The notes beneath the pieces are model-generated. The model was not told the origin of the DNA, did not search any database, and was given only the letters and a program-made list of their open reading frames with translations. Below, one piece after another: positions 59,004 to 64,000 of a stretch of 64,000 nucleotides of DNA. Positions within the stretch are counted from its first letter, which is position 1. Every line of letters begins with the position of its first letter. The stretch lies in assembly GCF_001748085.1 (NCBI RefSeq), contig NZ_BBZK01000007.1, positions 310,001 through 374,000 on the forward strand, in the 5' to 3' direction. The DNA comes from Streptomyces sp. TP-A0874 (GTDB taxonomy: Bacteria; Actinomycetota; Actinomycetes; Streptomycetales; Streptomycetaceae). A program made the position numbers and the translations under genes.

Positions 59004-59946
59004 CCCGGCGGACCGGAGACGGGCTCGGCGGGTGTTGGCGGACGGGCTCATGCCGAGGGGGGAGCAGCCCTCCGGGGTGGGGGAGGGCCATGGGCCGATG
59101 AGCCGACCGGGTGGCCGAAAAATGATGGGGATGAATCAGCCTTCGGTGATAAGGCGGAAAACCAAAGAGAACTACGCGCGATCGGCTCGATGAACTCCCC
59201 GGGCGCGGGAACGTCGAGTGAGTCGGAGCGGCGGGGGTGTTGTCGGGGCCGGGCCCTTGGGGGTGGAGGCCGGTCGCCGTCACGGAAAATTCACGTACGG
59301 GGTGAGTCGTCGGCAGCGTTTCCGACCGGGAGCCGGCAAACAGCCGGCGAGATCCGTAAAGGCAGCCTCCCCGAGGTGGGCGAGGCGCGGCGGACGGAAG
59401 GCCATTCGGGAACATTGGGACGGCCGGGGTCGCCACCCCCCACAGGAGAGACCCCGGCCGTCGTCACAGGAGGGGTCAGAAAAGAAGCCCCATACCCCAC
59501 TCTGCGTCGACCAGGCGATTTCTGTCACACCGAATGCGGCCTTCTTGACGGGCGGCCGGTACGTGTTTTGGCCCATTGTTGTCCTCGCCGGACGTGGACG
59601 CGGTGGCGGCGCAGGCCGTAGCGTGCTCGTCGCGCCTCTGGCGTGCTTGCCATAGACCTTTTTCGGCCCGGCCGGGACCGGGCGGAAGTGCCAGGATGGG
59701 GGTGGCCGGTTGAGCCCGAGTCCGCTGCGGCGCCGTGCTGCGGCTCTCCGCAGACCGGCCGGCCCGCGGGACTTACCGGGCGTACCGGGCGTACTACGGT
59801 GAGCCCGAACCCAGCAGCAGCGAGGGCCGCCTTGCCGGCAGCCGCCGACCCACCTCGGAGCACACTCGGCAGGCAACGGTGCCCGACGGTGGTCGGCGTG
59901 GCCGGGGTGTACCGGCTTTGGGAGGAACGCGCAGTTGAGGAGCCCT
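59004..59946. other. Long intergenic region
   Basis: 943 bp without a gene I can support. An AT-richer patch near 59115-59180 and the terminator at 59419-59462 are the only features. The 3' part must hold the promoter of the ECF sigma gene. Confidence 0.4.
59419..59462. terminator. Hairpin in the intergenic region
   Basis: GACGGCCGGGGTC (59419-59431) and GACCCCGGCCGTC (59450-59462), perfect 13-bp arms with an 18-nt loop; no T-tract, as usual for actinomycetes. Confidence 0.6.
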
Positions 59947-60711
59947 GTGTCGGAGGGCCGGGGAACAGTGGGGCAGGATGAGGGCGTGCAGGGGGACGAG
60001 GCGGAGCTGACCGCCGCGGTGAGCGCGGCGCGGGACGGGGACGAGCACGCGTTCCGAACCGTCTACCGGGCTGTCCACCCGCGCCTGTTGGGATACGTCC
60101 GGACCCTGGTCGGGGAGCCGGACGCGGAAGACGTCGCCTCCGAGGCCTGGCTGCAGATAGCCCGGGACCTGAACCGCTTCAGCGGTGACGGGGACAGGTT
60201 CCGCGGCTGGGCGGCGCGGATCGCCCGGAACCGGGCGCTGGACCACATACGGATGCGCGGCCGACGACCGGCCGTCAGCGGTGACGACAGCGAACTGCGG
60301 GAGCGGGCGGCCGAGACCGACACCGCTTCCGAGGCGCTGGAGGCGCTGGACACCGGACGCACCCTCCGGCTCATCGCCACCCTGCCCCAGGACCAGGCCG
60401 AGGCCGTGGTGTTGCGAGTGGTGTTGGGCCTGGACGCGAAGACGGTCGCCCAGGTGCTCGGCAAGCGGCCGGGTGCGGTGCGTACGGCCGCCCACCGTGG
60501 ACTGCGGCGGCTCGCCCAGCTGTTGGAGACGCTTCCCGAGGGGGAGATGGAGACCGCGCAGGGGGACGACCCGGCGGGCCCGGACGACGAACGCCGGCCG
60601 TGTGAGGAGGGCTCCGGCCGGCCACGACGCGGTGGCGGCAGGCGGCGGGGCGGGGGTGAGCCGGGCGTCCTCCGGAGGGAGGGCGTGGCGGCCAGGGGGG
60701 CGGAGAACTGA
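59947..60711 (+). CDS. ECF-type RNA polymerase sigma factor
   Basis: 254 residues from GTG 59947, chosen for GAGGAG 5 nt upstream. Region 2: FRTVYRAVHPRLLGYVRTLV, DAEDVASEAWLQIARDLNRF, FRGWAARIARNRALDHIRMR. Region 4: LPQDQAEAVVLRVVLGLDAK, TVAQVLGKRPGAVRTAAHRG. A ~60-residue charged, Gly/Arg-rich tail follows. 92 nt later comes a membrane protein that is probably its partner. Confidence 0.88.
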   Translation: MSEGRGTVGQDEGVQGDEAELTAAVSAARDGDEHAFRTVYRAVHPRLLGYVRTLVGEPDAEDVASEAWLQIARDLNRFSGDGDRFRGWAARIARNRALDHIRMRGRRPAVSGDDSELRERAAETDTASEALEALDTGRTLRLIATLPQDQAEAVVLRVVLGLDAKTVAQVLGKRPGAVRTAAHRGLRRLAQLLETLPEGEMETAQGDDPAGPDDERRPCEEGSGRPRRGGGRRRGGGEPGVLRREGVAARGAEN

Positions 60712-60803
60712 GTGCGGTACCACCGCGTCGAGGGGCCGTGGGCCGGCGTGGAGACGCCCGCCGGTGTGACGGATTCCTCCGCGCCGACGCAGAAGGACAT
60801 GTG

Positions 60804-61835
60804 ATGGCCGACGACTGGTACAGCTGGCTGGACGAGGACGCCGCCGAGCGGCTGCTCCGCGGTGAGCCCGCTGACGCCCTGCCCGCCGTCGGAGCGGACG
60901 ACCGGGCCGCCCGGACCCAGGCGCTGCGACTCTCGGCGGTGTTGGGCGCGGCGGCTGAGCCCGGGTCCCCGGCGAACCCCGACGGCGGCGAGCTGCCGGG
61001 TGAGGCTTCGGCGCTGGCCGCCTTCCGCGCGGCCCGGGCCGGCGTTCCGTACGCGGCCGGGGCCGCTGAAGGCCGCCGTCGCTGGACCGTCCTGCTGGGG
61101 CGCCCACTGCGGGCCGGGGTGGTGGCCACCGCGCTGGCCGGCTGCGCGGTCGGCGGGATGGCGGTCGCCGCGGGTGCCGGTGTGCTGCCCTTCCGCGAAG
61201 GGGACACCGACCCCTCGCCCGCCCAGAGCGTCTCCGCCGTGACGACGCCGCCCCCCGACCCGTCGGAGAGCTCCGCGCGGGACGCCGACGACGGCTCCGG
61301 AGGGCCGGAGGAGTCGGACTACTCGACCGGTGGTGGCGACACCGGCGGCCCGACGGGCCGTCCCTCGCAGAGTGGTGGACGCGAGGGCGAGGCCGACCGG
61401 GGCCCGAAGGGCTGGCTGGACGGGCGCCAACCGGAGCAGCGGCTGGAGGCCCTCGTCGAACTGTGCCGGGAGTACCAGGCCGGCGAGGTGCGGCCGAAGA
61501 CCCGGCAGTGGCTGGAGAAGCACGTGGGAACGCCCGAGGCCATGGGGCGTTACTGCGGGGAGGTGCTCCGCCGCGCGGGCGAGCGGGAGGGCCACGGTGG
61601 CAGCCACGTCCTGCCCGACGGGATCCCGGGGCAGAGCGGCTCCGTCGGCGCGGCGCCCCCGACGGTCCTGCCCCACAGCGAGTCCCCCCGGCCCGGGGGA
61701 GCGGGCCAGTCGGCCGAGCCGGACTCCACCCAGGAGGCTCCCGGCTCCCCGGCGACCACCCGTGGCCCGCTGGGCCTGGATGCCCGCGGAGCCGTCGAAC
61801 GGATCGGGCTCGGCGGACTCGTCGGCCGCGGTTGA
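60804..61835 (+). CDS. Single-TM protein, possible anti-sigma partner
   Basis: 343 residues from ATG 60804 with AGAAGGA upstream. Inside part DDWYSWLDEDAAERLLRGEP…AEGRRRWTVLLGR, membrane helix AGVVATALAGCAVGGMAVAA (about 108-130), then an outside region rich in Ser/Gly/Asp/Pro with a conserved-looking block WLDGRQPEQRLEALVELCRE and GRYCGEVLRRAGE. No zinc-binding HxxxCxxC anti-sigma motif is present, so the partnership rests on gene order and topology only. Confidence 0.6.
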   Translation: MADDWYSWLDEDAAERLLRGEPADALPAVGADDRAARTQALRLSAVLGAAAEPGSPANPDGGELPGEASALAAFRAARAGVPYAAGAAEGRRRWTVLLGRPLRAGVVATALAGCAVGGMAVAAGAGVLPFREGDTDPSPAQSVSAVTTPPPDPSESSARDADDGSGGPEESDYSTGGGDTGGPTGRPSQSGGREGEADRGPKGWLDGRQPEQRLEALVELCREYQAGEVRPKTRQWLEKHVGTPEAMGRYCGEVLRRAGEREGHGGSHVLPDGIPGQSGSVGAAPPTVLPHSESPRPGGAGQSAEPDSTQEAPGSPATTRGPLGLDARGAVERIGLGGLVGRG

Positions 61836-62016
61836 TCGCCGTCGGCCCGGCTGACCTGCGGTTTTCCGCTGCCGCGGACGGCCGGAGAGATTTTTCAGTC
61901 AACAGTTCAATCAACGTGTGACGTTTTTCGAGCCGGTGACGCAGTACTGAATGAGCCGACTGGTCATCGGCGGCGCGCGAGCTAGGGTTCCCCCCGTACC
62001 CAGGCTCCGCGCACCC

Positions 62017-62055
62017 GGCGCGGGCGGGGTACGTTCCCCCGACCCCGCCCGCGCC
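62017..62055 (+). terminator. Terminator after the sigma/partner operon
   Basis: GGCGCGGGCGGGG and CCCCGCCCGCGCC, 13-bp perfect arms around a 13-nt loop. The rest of 61836-62175 contains no gene. Confidence 0.7.
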
Positions 62056-62175
62056 CTCAAACCCCATCACCACACGCCCCCTGGCGGAGCCTCCGCGGCG
62101 GCGGCGTCTCCTCTCCCAAATCCAGGGCGGGGGCAGCCTGATCGAGGATCCGACAGGTGTGCGAGACTCCGAAAT

Positions 62176-62835
62176 GTGCTGGGAGTTACGGATCTTCCGA
62201 CCTATCTCGTCGGACTTGTGCTGATCGTGTTGCTGCCGGGGCCGAACTCGCTCTACGTGGTCTCGGTGTCGGCGCGGAGCGGAGTGCGTCGGGGTTACAC
62301 GGCCGCCTGCGGAGTCTTCTGCGGTGACGCGGTGCTGATGCTGCTCTCCGCGGTGGGCGTGGCCTCGCTGCTGAAGGCCAACGCGGTGCTGTACGGGGTG
62401 GTGCAGTACGCGGGGGCGGGTTACCTGACCTGGCTGGCGATCGGCATGCTGCGGTCGGCCTGGGCCATGTGGCGCCAGCGGGGAGCGGCGGTGGCGGCCG
62501 AACCGGCCGCCGCGGTCGAATCCGGCGCCCCGGAGCGGCCGTACCGCCGAGCCCTGGTGATCAGCCTGCTCAACCCGAAGGCCATCCTGTTCTTCGTGTC
62601 GTTCTTCGTGCAGTTCGTCGATCCCGGTTACGCCCACCCGGGCCTGTCGTTCCTGCTGCTCGGCACGTTCGCCACGGTGGTCAGCTTCCTCTACCTGACG
62701 GTGCTCATCTTCTGCGGCAGCCGGCTGGCGGAGCAGTTCCGTCGGCGGAGGGCGCTGTCGGCGGGGGCGACCTCGGCGGCCGGTGCGCTGTTCCTCGGCT
62801 TCGCCGCGAAGCTCTCCCTGAGCAGCGCGGGCTGA
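62176..62835 (+). CDS. LysE/RhtB-family exporter
   Basis: 219 residues from GTG 62176 (LGVTDLPTYLVGLVLIVLLP). Six hydrophobic spans and the family motif LPGPNSLYVVSVSARSGVRR at the start, AGAGYLTWLAIGMLRSAW, and ALVISLLNPKAILFFVSFFV in the second half. Exports amino acids such as leucine or threonine; substrate not assignable. The open frame further upstream to 61951 crosses the terminator and is not used. Confidence 0.88.
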   Translation: MLGVTDLPTYLVGLVLIVLLPGPNSLYVVSVSARSGVRRGYTAACGVFCGDAVLMLLSAVGVASLLKANAVLYGVVQYAGAGYLTWLAIGMLRSAWAMWRQRGAAVAAEPAAAVESGAPERPYRRALVISLLNPKAILFFVSFFVQFVDPGYAHPGLSFLLLGTFATVVSFLYLTVLIFCGSRLAEQFRRRRALSAGATSAAGALFLGFAAKLSLSSAG

Positions 62836-62901
62836 TCCCGGGCAGCAGCGCGGGCTGATGCCGGGGCGGACCGTCGGTGGAGCGCCGCCGCGCCCCCGAG
62901 G

Positions 62902-63603
62902 TCAGGGCGCGAGCACCTCGAGTTCGGCCATCGCGCCGAGAGTGATCTTGCGGGTCAGCTCCTCGGCCTGCTCGGCCTCCCGGGCGCGGACGGCCTCCGC
63001 CAGCCGGACGTGCAGGGTCACCGCGGCCGGATCCGGGTCGGTGAACATCACCTGGTGCTGGGTGCGGCCGGTCAGAACCTCCGCCACCACATCGCCGAGC
63101 CGGGCGAACATCTCGTTTCCGGAGGCGCGCAGGATCACCCGGTGGAAGGCGATGTCGTGCACCAGGTACGCCTCCAGTTGCTGGCCGCGGGAGGTGGCCA
63201 CCATGCCCAGGGCGTGCTGGGTGAGCTCCGCGCACTCCTCGGCCGAGGCCGACTGCGCGGCGAGGCCGGCGGCGATCGGCTCCACCGCCGAGCGGAGCAC
63301 GGTGAGTGAGCGGAGCTGGCGCGGTCGGTCAGCACCGGCCAGCCGCCAGCGGATGACCTGCGGGTCGTAGACGTTCCACTCCTCGGGCGGGAGCACGGTG
63401 ACCCCGACCCGGCGGCGCGACTCCACCAGGTGCATCGACTCCAGCACCCGCACCGCCTCCCGCACCACGGTGCGGGACACCCCGAAGCGCTCTTCGAGCT
63501 CGTCGGTGCGGAGGACGGTGCCGGGAGGGTGCTCGCCCGCGGTGATCGCGGGCCCGAGGGAGTCCAGCAGCTTCGCGTGCAGGCCCTGCGTCTGGGTCCC
63601 CAT
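62902..63603 (-). CDS. GntR-family regulator (FadR subfamily), probable gluconate repressor
   Basis: 233 residues from ATG 63603. Winged helix with LRTDELEERFGVSRTVVREA, VRVLESMHLVESRRRVGVTV (about 30-75), then a helical FCD ligand domain with metal/ligand His residues (LVHDIAFHRVILRASGNEMF, FTDPDPAAVTLHVRLAEAVR). Divergent from a gluconokinase, the classical layout of the gnt repressor. Confidence 0.85.
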   Translation of the reverse strand: MGTQTQGLHAKLLDSLGPAITAGEHPPGTVLRTDELEERFGVSRTVVREAVRVLESMHLVESRRRVGVTVLPPEEWNVYDPQVIRWRLAGADRPRQLRSLTVLRSAVEPIAAGLAAQSASAEECAELTQHALGMVATSRGQQLEAYLVHDIAFHRVILRASGNEMFARLGDVVAEVLTGRTQHQVMFTDPDPAAVTLHVRLAEAVRAREAEQAEELTRKITLGAMAELEVLAP

Positions 63604-63794
63604 GCTTCCTCGCGCCCCGTCCACGTCCGCTCTTCCGCCCCCGATCCAGGACTCAGCCTACGTGTTGGGGCAGAGACCGATTTTAAGTATGACTTTTTAA
63701 GGACTTACTCTTGATTACATCGTACTCATGGGCTTAGGTGTGGGGCGGTGTCAAAGCCGACCCGAGCCAGCGAGAGGTCTTTAGCGAGGTAGTG
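63604..63794. promoter_or_regulatory. gntR-gntK divergent control region
   Basis: 191 bp that turn AT-rich between 63685 and 63730 (TTTTAAGTATGACTTTTTAA). The half-repeats TTTTAAGTA and TTTTTAAGGA could be regulator sites. No clean -35/-10 pair is visible. Confidence 0.5.
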
Positions 63795-64000
63795 ATGGCC
63801 GCCCCCGAGGTCGTGGTCGTGATGGGTGTGTCCGGGACGGGCAAAACCACCGTGGGCCGGCTGCTGGCGGCCGAGCTCGGGGTCCCGTACGCCGAGGCCG
63901 ACGACTTCCACTCGCCGGCCAACATCGCCAAGATGTCCAGCGGCCGCCCGCTGGACGACCGCGATCGCGCGCCCTGGCTCGACGCCATCGGCGCCTGGGC
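63795..64000 (+). CDS. gntK: Gluconokinase, N-terminal part (cut by window edge)
   Basis: 68 residues from ATG 63795 (GTG 63792 also possible). P-loop VVMGVSGTGKTTVGRLLAAE, then EADDFHSPANIAKMSSGRPL and DDRDRAPWLDAIGAW: GntK/IdnK-type gluconate kinase. Makes 6-phosphogluconate from gluconate and ATP. Regulated by the divergent GntR protein in all likelihood. Confidence 0.93.
   Translation, partial: MAAPEVVVVMGVSGTGKTTVGRLLAAELGVPYAEADDFHSPANIAKMSSGRPLDDRDRAPWLDAIGAW

Noticed and set aside
59794..62637. 947-codon open frame on the minus strand
   Set aside because: Antisense to the sigma factor, its partner and lysE; composition is Arg/Pro/Ser noise from high-GC DNA and no motif is present.

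Overview
The window is high-GC actinomycete chromosome, almost certainly Streptomyces. Evidence: codon usage with GC-rich third positions, GTG starts, 4-nt ATGA/GTGA overlaps, XRE/DUF5753 plus DUF397 pairing, DUF2690 and DUF3017 proteins, and a gene order around sucCD, purNH, folD, mdh, trpS and sdhCDAB that I recall as the conserved core arrangement of streptomycetes. I see no rRNA, complete tRNA or CRISPR.

Region 1 (1 to about 14.2 kb) is an accessory island. It looks like the tail end of a contact-dependent polymorphic toxin locus broken up by insertion sequences. Three toxin-tip cassettes each begin with the end of a Hint (intein-like) domain, HTYYVLAGETPVLVHN, followed by a different C-terminal module of lower GC and a small, probable immunity gene (321-1126, 6821-7669, 10471-11422). 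Further immunity-like genes or fragments lie at 3-119, 9302-9430, 13296-13643, 13774-13944 and 13963-14202. A near-identical terminator follows three of the immunity units. The spaces are filled by IS1380-family elements (two decayed, one with a frameshift), two IS5-family copies nested or inserted into other elements, an intact IS701-family element, IS701 and integrase remnants, and a hicBA toxin-antitoxin pair. A 26-bp direct repeat (216-241 and 14206-14231) marks both ends of the island.

Region 2 (14.4-19.5 kb) holds an XRE/DUF5753 regulator with its DUF397 partner, a DinB-like protein, and two exported proteins. The second exported protein carries tandem QGLAP pentapeptides.

Region 3 (19.8-36.0 kb) is mostly core metabolism: sucCD, purN-purH, folD and DUF3017, and mdh. 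FolD makes the 10-formyl-THF that PurN and PurH use. A plastic patch at 27.4-34.6 kb lies inside it: a PadR remnant, an APC permease with a frameshift, integrase and flavin-monooxygenase scars, two paralogous XRE-TM-DUF2690 proteins, and a divergent LysR / YeiH-exporter pair sharing a perfect palindrome.

Region 4 (36.3-43.7 kb) is an osmoprotectant operon: betaine aldehyde dehydrogenase, a choline-oxidase-like GMC flavoprotein, and a glycine-betaine/choline ABC importer (ATPase, double-length permease, lipoprotein receptor). It couples uptake with oxidation of choline to glycine betaine.

Region 5 (43.8-64 kb) carries an AhpD-like protein, a lipoprotein plus glutathionylspermidine-synthase-like ATP-grasp pair, rocD, a 191-bp inverted repeat pair, an ECF sigma factor divergent from trpS, a 2H phosphoesterase, a YihY protein, a D-Ala-D-Ala carboxypeptidase, a metallophosphoesterase, sdhCDAB, a second ECF sigma factor with a membrane partner, a LysE/RhtB exporter, and a GntR repressor divergent from a gluconokinase cut by the window edge. 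With sucCD, sdhCDAB and mdh, three consecutive TCA-cycle enzymes are encoded here.
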